Shown in pieces: positions 45,619-53,528 of a stretch of 64,000 nt of DNA; the first letter of the stretch is position 1, and every line of letters starts with the position of its first letter. The notes below the pieces were generated by a model. That model saw only the letters and a program-made list of their open reading frames with translations. It did no database searches and had not been told where the DNA came from. Location of the stretch: positions 1 to 64,000 of the forward strand of contig NZ_KB894100.1 of assembly GCF_000374305.1 (NCBI RefSeq). The letters are read 5' to 3'. Origin of the DNA: Actinomadura flavalba DSM 45200. Its GTDB lineage: Bacteria; Actinomycetota; Actinomycetes; Streptosporangiales; Streptosporangiaceae. The position numbers and the translations under genes were made by a program.

Positions 45619-48600
45619 CGGGCGACCTCCTCGGCACGCCGGCGCGCACGACGCCGCGCGTCGGCACGGCGGGCGGAGCCGTCCTCGACGGGTTCGGGTT
45701 CGGGCGCGGCGTCGACGGGCGGCGCGGCGCCGTGGACGAGCCCGGTCAGGAACTCCGCCAGTTGCCGCACGGTGGGCCGCGTGAACAACTCGACGACCGA
45801 AAGCTCGACCCCGAGCGCCGCGACAATCCGCGCGTGAGCCCGCACCAGAGTCAACGAGGTCGCACCGAGCCGCAGAAAAGGCGTGCTGACATCGACAGGC
45901 GCACCCCCGAGCAACTCACTCAACGTACGCACGACCAACCTTTCGATCGCCACATCAACCCCACCCCCGCCCACCCCGGCCCCGACTCCGACTCCGGCCC
46001 CGACTCCGGCCCCGACTCCGGCCCCGACTCCGGCCCCGACTCCGGCCAGTCCACCCCCCAGCGCGCCACCCTCACCCGAATCCATCCCGACCGACCCGAC
46101 ACCGCCCACCACACCCGCCGCGAACATCGAGCCCGCCCCGGCCGCGCTCGTCGCCCCTGTACCGGCGGCGTCCACTGCACCCGGCTCGGACATCGAGCCC
46201 GCCCCGGCCGCGCTCGTCGCCCCTGTACCGGCGGCGTCCACTGCACCCGGCTCGGACATCGAGCCCGCCCCGGCCGTGCCCATCGAGCCCGGCCCGGCGA
46301 CGTGCACCGCGCCCGGCGCGGAAGTCGAGCCCGCCCCGCCCGCGTCCGTCGAGCCGGGCCTGGCGGCGTCCGTCGCGCCCGGCCCGGCGGCGTGCACCGC
46401 GCCCGGCCTGGCGGTGCCCACCGCGCCCGGCCTGGCGGTGTCCACTGCGCCCGGCCCGGTGGTGTTCATCGCGCCCGGCGCGGATATCGGGCCCAGCCCG
46501 GTCAGGTGCTTCGCGTCCGGCCCGGTGGTGTTCACCGCGCCCGGCGCGGACGTGGGGCCCGCTCCGGCCGTGTCCATCGCGCCCGGGCCAGCGGGATGCG
46601 CCGCGCGCGGTCCGGGCATCGCGCGCGATCCGCTCGTGTTCATCGCGTCCGAGCCGGTGGTGTTCACCGTGCCTGGTGTCGGCGCGGGCATCGCGCCTGA
46701 CCCGGGCGTGCTCATCGCGTCCGGCCCGGGTATCGCGTCCGAGCCGGGGACGTTCGTCGCGCTCGGGCCGAACGTGTCCGGCGCGGGCGTAGCCGCCGAT
46801 AGCGGGCGTGGGTGGGGGGTCACGCCTGGGCTCGGGTCGGGGAGCACGGTGAATTCCACGAGCGCGTCGGCCGGGAGCAGTGGCTGAACGGCGAGGCCCT
46901 GCCGTTCCGCGAACCTCGTGAGTCGGGACGCCCACGTCCCGGCCGCGTCCAGCGCCTCGACCGCCGCCAGCGCGCCGCCCGACAGCCGCAGCGAGACGTC
47001 CAGTCCCTCGGCCGCCGCCGCGCGCAACAGGTCGGTCAGATCCTCGTCCGCCACCGCGTGCGACGGGTCGGTCAGGTCTCCGGCCGCCGTCGCGGGGAGC
47101 GCGGCGTTCAGGTCCGTGGCCGCCGTTGCGGGCAGCGGGTCGGCCAGATCCTCGGCCGAGGTCGCGGGCAGCATGTCGGATACGCCGTTGGCCGCCGCCG
47201 CGCGCAGCGGGTCGGTCAGGTTCCTGGTCCCCACCGGGTGCGACGGGTCGGTCAGGTTCCCGGTCGCCGTCGCGGGGAGCGCGGCGTTCAGGTCCGTGGC
47301 CGCCGTTGCGGGAGGCGGGCCGGTCAGGTTCCCGGCCGAGGTCGCGGGGAGCGGGTCGGTCAGGTCCTTGGTCGCCGCCGCGCGTGACGGGCCGGTCGAG
47401 TCCGTGGCCGCCGTCGCGCGCCGTGGCTCGGTCAGAGTCGCGGGCGCTGTCGGGGCGGGCTGCGCGGTCGTCGGGTCGTTCGCGCGTCGGAACGGGTTGC
47501 CGAGTGCCCTGTAGTCGATCTTGCCGTTGTCGGTCACCGGGAACTCCGGCAGCCACACCAGGCGGGTCGGCACCATGTAGTCCGGCAGGCGCTCGCGCAG
47601 GTGCCCGATCAGCTCGTCGTCCGACGGCGGCCGACCGGCGTCGGACGCGACCAGGTGCGCCACCAGGCGCGGTCGGTCGTCCGGCCCCCGCACCGACGAC
47701 GCCACCGACTGCCGCACGCGCGGCGCCCGGTTCAGCGCCGACTCGACCTCCCCCAGCTCGATCCGGTGCCCACGGATCTTCACCTGGCGGTCCAGCCGCC
47801 CCAGGAACTCGATGGTGCCGTCCGTCCGCCACCGGCCCAGGTCGCCGGTCCGGTAGACGCGGCGGCCCAGCAGCGGGTCGTGCACGAACCGCTCCCGCGT
47901 CTGCGTCTCGTCACCGATGTAGCCGCGCGCCAGCCCGGCCCCGCCGATGTGCAGCTCACCGGGCACGCCCGCCGGGACGGGCCGCCCGGCCGCGTCGAGG
48001 ATGTGGAACGACTGCCCGCGCAGCGCCCGCCCGTACGGGATGCTCGCCCAGTCCGGCGACACGTCACCGATGGGGTGGCAGATCGACCAGATCGACGCCT
48101 CGGTCGCGCCGCCCAGGCTGACGAGCGTCGCCTCGGGCGCCAGCGCGCGGACCCGGTCGGGCAGCGTCACCGGAATCCAGTCCGCCGACAGGAACACCAC
48201 CCGCAGCGGCGCCAGCACCGCGCGCGCCCGCTCGGGCTCGATCTCGGCGTACTCGACGAGCATCTCCATCAGCGCGGGCGCGGTGTTCCAGACGGTGACA
48301 CGGTGCCGTTCCATCAGGTCGAGCCAGTGCCCGGGGTCGCGCTGCCGGTCCGCGTCCGGCAGGACGAGCGCGGCGCCCGTGGCCATGACGCCGAAGACGT
48401 CGTGCACGGACAGGTCGAAGCTGAACGCGGACAGGCCGAGCACCCGGTCGTCCAGGCCGACCGGGAAGCGGTCGACGAGGTCGTCGATCGTGGTCCGGAC
48501 GGCGCGGTGCTCGATGGCCACGCCCTTCGGGCGGCCGGTCGAGCCGGACGTGAAGATGACGTAGGCGAGGTCGTCCGGCGCCGCGCTCTGCGGCTCGCGC

Positions 48601-50627
48601 TCGTCGTCCGCGCCGTCGAGCGCGCCGGACGGGTCCACGGCGTGGACGGTCACGCCGTCCGGCCAGGCAACGGCCGAGCCCGCCGGGACGAGCGCCCGCG
48701 CGACGCCCGCCTGCTCGCACACCGACGCGATCCGCTCGGCGGGCCAGGACGGCTCGACCGGCACGTATCCGGCGCCGCTCGCGGCCACGCCCACCAGCGC
48801 GGTGACCTGCTCGACGCCCTTCTCGAACGCCACCGCCACCAGGTCGCCCGGGCCGGTGCCGAGCCCGGACAGCAGCCGCCCGATGCGGCGGGCGCGCTCG
48901 TCGAGTTCGGCGTGGGTCAGGGCGGTGGCGGCGTCCAGGAGGGCCGGGGCGTCGGGGTGCTCGCGGGCGGCGGCGCGCAGCGGCGCGTCCATCAGCGGGC
49001 CGACGTCGCCGAACGGGCGGGCGGTGAGGGGCTCGTCCGGCAGGAAGGCGGGGTCGGCCCCGAACGCCGGATCGGTCCAGGCGTCCGGGTCGGCGGCGAG
49101 GCGGCGCAGCAGCCGCAGGTGCGCGTCGCGCAGCGCGTCCACGTAGTCGCCGGGCAGGGCGCCGTCGGCGGTGTCCCAGGCGACGCGCAGCCGCCCGCCC
49201 TCGTCGTGCACGATGTGGTCCAGCGCGACCTGCGGTGTCTGCGAGACGCCGAACACCTCCTCTCCGAGCCAGGCGGCGGGCGCCGACCCCGGCTCGGAGA
49301 GCCCGAGGCCGCTGGTGAACACGACCGGATGCGTCGGGACGAGCCCGCCGTCGCCGTGCTCGCGCAGCACCTCGACGCCGGACACGGTGCGGTGGTCCAT
49401 GTCGGTCCAGAACCGCCGGTTCACCCGCGCCGCGTAGGCGGCGAAACCGGCCGCCGGATCGGCGTCGGGGATCTCCACGAGGATCGTGGACGTGAAGTCA
49501 CCGACCAGGTGGGCCAGGTCCGGGTCGTCCGGACGGTCGAACAGCGTCGTGTTGAGCGCGAACGGCGCGTCCGCGCCCCACCGCGCCAGGACCAGGGCGA
49601 ACGCCGCCAGCAGCACGCCGGTGGCGCTCAGCCCGTGCTCGGCGGCCCGTTCCCGCAGCGCGCGCCAGCTCTCGGCGTCCAGCTCGGACGAGCGGCGCGT
49701 GAACCGGTGGGAGCGCAGTCCGGCCAGGTCGGCGGCCCACGGGAGCGCGGGTCCGGCGGGCAGGTCCGGGCCGATCCGGTCCCAGTAGGCGCGGTCGCGC
49801 TCGCGGCGCTTCGCCTCCTCGGGGTCGGCGGCGCGGCGCTCCACCACCTCGGCGAACGTCAGCGGCGCGGCCGGGAGCGCGGTGCCGGGATCGGCGACGA
49901 GCGCGCCCCACTCCGCGAGGACCTGCATCCATCCGGCGAGGTCCAGCGCGAGCACGTCGATGCCGAGGAAGAGCCGGGTGCGCCCGTCGGGCAGGAACGC
50001 GGCGCGGATGTCGAACAGCGGCCATCGCGACGCGTCGCGGACCTGGTGCGAGCAGACGCGGCGCATCTCGTCCAGCCGCGCGGCGGCCGCATCGTCGCCC
50101 GCTTCGCGCAGGTCCGTCACGTCGATGACGTAGGGCTCCACCGACGGCAGGACGTGCTGCCTCCCGTCGCCGTCGACGACCATCCGCAGCATGGCGTGAT
50201 GCGCCACGAGCCGGTTCCACGCGTCGGCCAGACGGGCGAGGTCGCCGGACGGCTCGCCCTCCGGCACCCGGTCGTACTCCCGGTAGTAGAACGTCGCGAC
50301 GCCACCGAGCGGGAACGCCGCGTCGCGCCCGATCCAGTAGGCGGTCTGGAGCGGCGTCAACGCGAACCCGTCGTCACCCCCGGCCCCGGCCCCGGACACC
50401 CCGGCCTCGACGACGCTGCGCACGGTCGCCGCACCGAGGAACTCCGAGATCGGCAGGTCGACCCCGAGCTCCAGCAACCGCCGCCGCAACCGCACGGCGG
50501 TGAACGACTCCAGCCCGAGCACGGTGAGCGTCGCGTCGGCGTCGGGCACGGACGGCAGCCCCAGCACCTCGGCCACCACCTTGCCCACGTCATCGACCGT
50601 CAGGGGCGTGGACGGCACGTCACGCAT
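45615..50627 (-). CDS. NRPS: ArCP-Cy-A(Cys)-long linker-PCP
   Basis: 1,670 aa. The N-terminal carrier has VLGLESFTAVRL near 40, an aryl-carrier-like form. Cy about 85-520 with DVLALDLAGW (DxxxxDxx then Gly for Ser), HPVVFTSGLGL and SQTPQVALDH. A about 540-1050: VIFTSGSTGRPKG, FDLSVHDVF and DNGKIDYRAL; my reading of the code is D-L-H-N-F-S-L-I-W-K, close to the cysteine code DLYNLSLIWK. Then a 500-residue Ala/Gly/Pro/Thr-rich linker and a carrier with LGATSLTLVR near 1589. This is the only A domain in the zincophore operons, so it probably charges all cysteine carriers. No enzyme to load the aryl carrier is encoded nearby. ATG behind GAGGAG, with a Zur box 36 bp upstream. Confidence 0.93.
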   Translation of the reverse strand: MRDVPSTPLTVDDVGKVVAEVLGLPSVPDADATLTVLGLESFTAVRLRRRLLELGVDLPISEFLGAATVRSVVEAGVSGAGAGGDDGFALTPLQTAYWIGRDAAFPLGGVATFYYREYDRVPEGEPSGDLARLADAWNRLVAHHAMLRMVVDGDGRQHVLPSVEPYVIDVTDLREAGDDAAAARLDEMRRVCSHQVRDASRWPLFDIRAAFLPDGRTRLFLGIDVLALDLAGWMQVLAEWGALVADPGTALPAAPLTFAEVVERRAADPEEAKRRERDRAYWDRIGPDLPAGPALPWAADLAGLRSHRFTRRSSELDAESWRALRERAAEHGLSATGVLLAAFALVLARWGADAPFALNTTLFDRPDDPDLAHLVGDFTSTILVEIPDADPAAGFAAYAARVNRRFWTDMDHRTVSGVEVLREHGDGGLVPTHPVVFTSGLGLSEPGSAPAAWLGEEVFGVSQTPQVALDHIVHDEGGRLRVAWDTADGALPGDYVDALRDAHLRLLRRLAADPDAWTDPAFGADPAFLPDEPLTARPFGDVGPLMDAPLRAAAREHPDAPALLDAATALTHAELDERARRIGRLLSGLGTGPGDLVAVAFEKGVEQVTALVGVAASGAGYVPVEPSWPAERIASVCEQAGVARALVPAGSAVAWPDGVTVHAVDPSGALDGADDEREPQSAAPDDLAYVIFTSGSTGRPKGVAIEHRAVRTTIDDLVDRFPVGLDDRVLGLSAFSFDLSVHDVFGVMATGAALVLPDADRQRDPGHWLDLMERHRVTVWNTAPALMEMLVEYAEIEPERARAVLAPLRVVFLSADWIPVTLPDRVRALAPEATLVSLGGATEASIWSICHPIGDVSPDWASIPYGRALRGQSFHILDAAGRPVPAGVPGELHIGGAGLARGYIGDETQTRERFVHDPLLGRRVYRTGDLGRWRTDGTIEFLGRLDRQVKIRGHRIELGEVESALNRAPRVRQSVASSVRGPDDRPRLVAHLVASDAGRPPSDDELIGHLRERLPDYMVPTRLVWLPEFPVTDNGKIDYRALGNPFRRANDPTTAQPAPTAPATLTEPRRATAATDSTGPSRAAATKDLTDPLPATSAGNLTGPPPATAATDLNAALPATATGNLTDPSHPVGTRNLTDPLRAAAANGVSDMLPATSAEDLADPLPATAATDLNAALPATAAGDLTDPSHAVADEDLTDLLRAAAAEGLDVSLRLSGGALAAVEALDAAGTWASRLTRFAERQGLAVQPLLPADALVEFTVLPDPSPGVTPHPRPLSAATPAPDTFGPSATNVPGSDAIPGPDAMSTPGSGAMPAPTPGTVNTTGSDAMNTSGSRAMPGPRAAHPAGPGAMDTAGAGPTSAPGAVNTTGPDAKHLTGLGPISAPGAMNTTGPGAVDTARPGAVGTARPGAVHAAGPGATDAARPGSTDAGGAGSTSAPGAVHVAGPGSMGTAGAGSMSEPGAVDAAGTGATSAAGAGSMSEPGAVDAAGTGATSAAGAGSMFAAGVVGGVGSVGMDSGEGGALGGGLAGVGAGVGAGVGAGVGAGVGVGAGVGGGGVDVAIERLVVRTLSELLGGAPVDVSTPFLRLGATSLTLVRAHARIVAALGVELSVVELFTRPTVRQLAEFLTGLVHGAAPPVDAAPEPEPVEDGSARRADARRRARRRAEEVAR
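45975..46045. repeat. 12-bp tandem repeat in NRPS linker
   Basis: CCGACTCCGGCC units repeat about five times and encode a Gly-Val-Gly-Ala string in the NRPS linker. Confidence 0.8.
46126..46257. repeat. Perfect 66-bp direct repeat, two copies, in NRPS linker
   Basis: Copies start at 46126 and 46192 (ATCGAGCCCGCCCCGGCC) and appear identical. They encode SMSEPGAVDAAGTGATSAAG-type units. Perfect identity suggests very recent slippage. Confidence 0.85.
47080..47420. repeat. Imperfect repeats encoding LTDPLPAT-type linker units
   Basis: Units such as DLTDPLPATSAGNLTGPPPA and ATDLNAALPATA recur. Segments starting at 47080 and 47260 are alike over about 55 bp. Part of the long linker between A and PCP. 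Confidence 0.7.
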
Positions 50628-50662
50628 GAGTCTCCTCGGAGGGAAGGATCAGGAGTCTCGAA

Positions 50663-50684
50663 GATAACGGTAATCATAATCATT
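50663..50684. promoter_or_regulatory. Zur box upstream of the minus zincophore operon
   Basis: GATAACGGTAATCATAATCA then TT; read in reverse it contains AATGATTATGATTACC, with the ATGATnATnAT pattern of the other sites. It is 36 bp upstream of the NRPS start and would control the 21-kb operon down to the tandem methyltransferase. Confidence 0.78.
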
Positions 50685-50964
50685 TGGAAGAGCGGGGGGC
50701 GGTCCGTGGCGGCGGACGATGGCGGGCCGTGCGGGAGGGGAGGCCGCGAGGTCTGGCTCAGGGCCGGGTCGGCCACGGGCGGCCTCCGGTCGAGAGGCGG
50801 CGGGCGGCAGCACGTCCAGCACCTCGTACGCGGCGGCGAACGGCGTGGGCGGGCTTGACCGGCTCGGCACGAACCGGGACGAAGGGCGGAACGGGCTCCG
50901 CGTCCGGGTCGCGCGCGTCTTCGTCGGGCCTCGGTCCGCGCGGAGTGTGCGGCAGAATGCGGTC

Positions 50965-51462
50965 ATGCGCTCTGACGTCGCGTTGCGCCGACTTGATCAG
51001 GTTTCGCTCACGGAATTGCTGCACACCGCGATCCAGGACGCCGATCCGCCGGAGGTCATGCCGCCCGTCGAGGGGCCCGACGGCTGGACGGCCGACCGTC
51101 AGGCGGCATTCTTGCGGTTCCACCGCTCGCGATCGCTCGCGGCCGACCCGGTGGAGATCACTTTTACGATCGTCGCGGCCGGGAAAGTGGTGGGAGCCGC
51201 GCGCCTGTTTCCGCTGGAGCGTGCGGGTTCGGCCGAAGCGGGAGTGTGGATCGGGCGTTCCCATCGCGGGATCGGCGTCGGCGGCGCGGTGCTGGAACTT
51301 CTCCTGGCCGAAGCCCGCGAAGAAGGGTTCACTTCGCTGTATGTGAGCACCGACCCTCAGAACGCGGCGGTGCGCGCGCTGATGGCCCGCAGGGGCGTGA
51401 GTCTCGTTCGTGATGCGGACGCCCTGACGGCGTACATCGACCTCACGGCAGAGGCCCGGTAG
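50965..51462 (+). CDS. GNAT-family N-acetyltransferase
   Basis: 165 aa. The acetyl-CoA loop is seen as VWIGRSHRGIGVGGAVLELL (R/Q-x-x-G-x-G/A), followed by LYVSTDPQNAAVRALMARRG, which is characteristic of GNAT motifs A and B. Substrate unknown. ATG at 50965 is chosen because homology-like sequence begins there; upstream codons are Arg/Gly noise. No clear ribosome site. Reads away from the zincophore operon; no evidence that it belongs to the cluster. Confidence 0.85.
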   Translation: MRSDVALRRLDQVSLTELLHTAIQDADPPEVMPPVEGPDGWTADRQAAFLRFHRSRSLAADPVEITFTIVAAGKVVGAARLFPLERAGSAEAGVWIGRSHRGIGVGGAVLELLLAEAREEGFTSLYVSTDPQNAAVRALMARRGVSLVRDADALTAYIDLTAEAR

Positions 51463-51878
51463 GCGGCCGGGCGGCGCCGGATCGCGGGCCGGGCGGCGCC
51501 GGGTCGCGGGTCGGGAAGGCGACGGGGCACCGCTGGGAACGGAGATTCGGGCGGGGCCGGGTCGTGCCGGTGGTGGGGCCCATGGTGGTTTGCCGATGGT
51601 GTGCGGGATGCCCGGTGCGACCTGCTTGAGCTACTCGGGCGTCCTCGTCATCTGGTGCCGCTGGGATGGGCGGGTTTGATCACCGTGGGAGTATTAATCG
51701 GGATAATCTGCCCGCAAGAGGGGCTTGTTATCCGGGTCGCGCCGGGGTCGGGGGTGGCGGTGCGGGTGAATTTCGGTGGTGACGCCTCCGGGGGCGGAAA
51801 CCATTGGTAAGGTCGGGAACGCGTTCATCGAAAGCGGATTACGGATCAAGCCGGATACATGACAAAGGGAGCTCCCGC
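51463..51878. other. Intergenic region upstream of second lsr2
   Basis: Contains two near-identical GGCCGGGCGGCGCCGG units just after the acetyltransferase, a weakly supported small frame (listed separately) and an AT-richer stretch, 51680-51870, that probably holds the lsr2 promoter. Confidence 0.5.
51601..51810 (+). CDS. Possible small membrane protein
   Basis: 69 codons from GTG. One hydrophobic segment (GWAGLITVGVLIGIICP) followed by EGLVIRVAPGSGVAVRVNFG. Codon use is less GC-biased at third positions than in neighbours and there is no clear ribosome site, so it may be chance. It lies directly before lsr2. Function unknown. Confidence 0.3.
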   Translation: MRDARCDLLELLGRPRHLVPLGWAGLITVGVLIGIICPQEGLVIRVAPGSGVAVRVNFGGDASGGGNHW

Positions 51879-52208
51879 ATGGTGCAGAGGGTCGAGGTCC
51901 TCCTTGTCGACGACATGGACGGTGGAAAGGCGGACGAGACCGTCACGTTCTCACTGGACGGCGTCTCGTACGAGATCGATCTGAACAAGGAGAACGCGGA
52001 GCGGCTTCGGGCCGGCCTGAAGCCGTTCGTCCGGGCCGGACGCCGCGCCCGGCCCGGTGCGGTGAAGAGCGCGCGAAACGCCCGGACACAGGACAACCGC
52101 GAGCGGTCGGCCGACATCCGCGCGTGGGCCAGACGGCAGGGGATCAACCTCAACGACCGTGGCCGCATCCCCGCGATCGTCATCGAACGGTTCGAGGCGG
52201 CGCACTAG
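51879..52208 (+). CDS. lsr2: Lsr2-family nucleoid-associated protein, copy 2
   Basis: 109 aa, the same length as the copy at 15837. MVQRVEVLLVDDMDGGKADE, then FSLDGVSYEIDLNKENAERL. The C-terminal domain has DIRAWARRQGINLNDRGRIP. ATG at 51879 follows AAAGGGAGC; a longer in-frame start is not needed. The two copies differ mainly in the linker and the extreme C-terminus. Followed by a very strong hairpin. Confidence 0.95.
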   Translation: MVQRVEVLLVDDMDGGKADETVTFSLDGVSYEIDLNKENAERLRAGLKPFVRAGRRARPGAVKSARNARTQDNRERSADIRAWARRQGINLNDRGRIPAIVIERFEAAH

Positions 52209-52239
52209 CCACCCGCGCGACGCGCGGACGGCCTCCAAC

Positions 52240-52271
52240 GGCACGGCACGGCACGGCACGGCACGGCACGG
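52240..52271. repeat. GGCAC pentanucleotide run
   Basis: About six GGCAC units directly preceding and entering the left arm of the lsr2 terminator stem. Typical slippage product. Confidence 0.85.
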
Positions 52272-52322
52272 CTCGGCCGACAGGACACTTCCCCAAAGTG
52301 CCCCGTCGGCCGAGCCGTGCCG
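52264..52322 (+). terminator. Terminator after lsr2 copy 2
   Basis: CGGCACGGCTCGGCCGAC and GTCGGCCGAGCCGTGCCG form a perfect 18-bp stem. The loop contains a second small hairpin, CACTT/AAGTG. Located 56 bp after the stop. Confidence 0.88.
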
Positions 52323-52323
52323 T

Positions 52324-52605
52324 TCACGCCCGAAATCCATCCCGCACAACACCGCGCGGCTCCGCGCCGGGCAGGTCCGCGCCGGGCAGGTCCGCGCCGG
52401 GCAGGTCCGCGCCGGGCAGATCCGCGCCGGGCAGATCCGCGCCGGGCAGGTCCGCGCCGGGCAGGTCCGCGCCGGGCAGGTCCGCGCCGGGCAGATCCGC
52501 GCCGGGCAGGTCCGCGTCACCGCGTGGGTCCACGCCGGATAGGTGCGCGCTGAACAAGGCAGCGACGAGCGGGCGCGGCATGGGCCAGGCCAAGTCGGTT
52601 CCGAC
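52324..52605 (-). pseudogene. Possible pentapeptide-repeat protein, probably degraded
   Basis: A minus-strand frame reads LVAALFSAHLSGVDPRGDAD then about ten ADLPG units and ends GAEPRGVVRDGFRA before a stop at 52324. Real pentapeptide-repeat proteins have varied repeats and form a beta-helix; this array is almost uniform and short. The 5' boundary is unclear: the frame stays open to 52908 but the N-terminal part is unlike the family. It may be a gene remnant whose repeat has re-expanded, or chance. Confidence 0.35.
52361..52515. repeat. 15-bp tandem repeat (about 10 copies)
   Basis: TCCGCGCCGGGCAGG repeated with only G/A variation at one position. On the minus strand each unit encodes the pentapeptide ADLPG, which fits the A(D/N)LxG rule of pentapeptide-repeat proteins. 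Confidence 0.92.
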
Positions 52606-52904
52606 CACCGAAACCAGTCCGCGTCCCTCGGGCACGGCGTGGGCTCCGGGCCGGTGCTCGGATGGGCGGGCACGATGTCGGCGTGAGTCGGATTCGCGGG
52701 TGCTTCGCCGATCGCGGACGAGGAAGTGGACGCTATGCGAACAGCCCGTGAGCAAGGGATCGGCGTGAAGACGCCGGCACGTCAGTTCGGGTTCACCGGG
52801 GCACGGTGTGGGCGATGACGCGGTGACAGCGCCCAACGACGGGATCGGAGGTGAACTGGCCTCGACTCGACAGTGCGATACCTGGACGATCGAGAAGCCC
52901 AGTG

Positions 52905-53528
52905 TCACTTTGCAGGTGGTTCAACGCCTTGATAGTCGGCGAGGGGTGCGGTTCCGGTGACCTCGAATTCAAGGATGGTGATCCCTGATGGTGTTGTCCG
53001 ATGTTCGCTGAGCCGCAGTCCGGCGTCGGCCTGGCCGGTGAGAAGCCGTCTGCCCTGGCCGACGATGACGGGAGCGATGGCGAGCCGGAGTGCGTCGACG
53101 AGGCCCGCGTCGAGGAGTGAAGCGGCAAGGCGGGAGCTGCCATGCACCTGGACTTCTCGCCCCGGCGCTTCTTTGAGCGCCTTGACCGTCTGGGAGATTT
53201 CACCGCGCAACACGGTGGTCGGGTTCCAGTTCCCGTGATCGAGGGTATTGCTCACAACGTACTTCGGCAGCGTGTTCATACGCACCGTGAAGGGATCGGG
53301 TTCGGTGATCCCGGGCCAGTCGCGGGCGAATGCTTCGTAGGTGCGTCGCCCGAGCAGGAGCGCGTCGGCTCGGTCGAGCCAGTCCGATGCCTGCCGCACG
53401 AACGCCTCGTCCAGGTACGGCACGAACCAACCGCCATGGGTGAAGCCGCCGCTCGGGTCTTCCTCGGCCGATCCCGGCCCTTGGGAGACTCCGTCGAGCG
53501 TCACGAACTGCGTGATGACGACCTTCAT
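52905..53528 (-). CDS. Dihydrofolate reductase/RibD C-terminal domain protein
   Basis: 207 aa. KVVITQFVTLDGVSQGPG, DALLLGRRTYEAFARDWPG, YVVSNTLDHGNWNPTTVL, VQVHGSSRLAASLLDAGLVD and APVIVGQGRRLL are typical of the YwjB/YyaP-like RibD-C group. Probably an NAD(P)H-dependent reductase of unknown substrate. Overlaps the stop of the SRPBCC gene (ATGA). Last gene of an ArsR-led operon. Confidence 0.93.
   Translation of the reverse strand: MKVVITQFVTLDGVSQGPGSAEEDPSGGFTHGGWFVPYLDEAFVRQASDWLDRADALLLGRRTYEAFARDWPGITEPDPFTVRMNTLPKYVVSNTLDHGNWNPTTVLRGEISQTVKALKEAPGREVQVHGSSRLAASLLDAGLVDALRLAIAPVIVGQGRRLLTGQADAGLRLSEHRTTPSGITILEFEVTGTAPLADYQGVEPPAK

Noticed and set aside
52361-52515. CRISPR-like array
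   Set aside because: Units are contiguous 15-bp repeats with no spacers and no cas genes nearby; it is a minisatellite.
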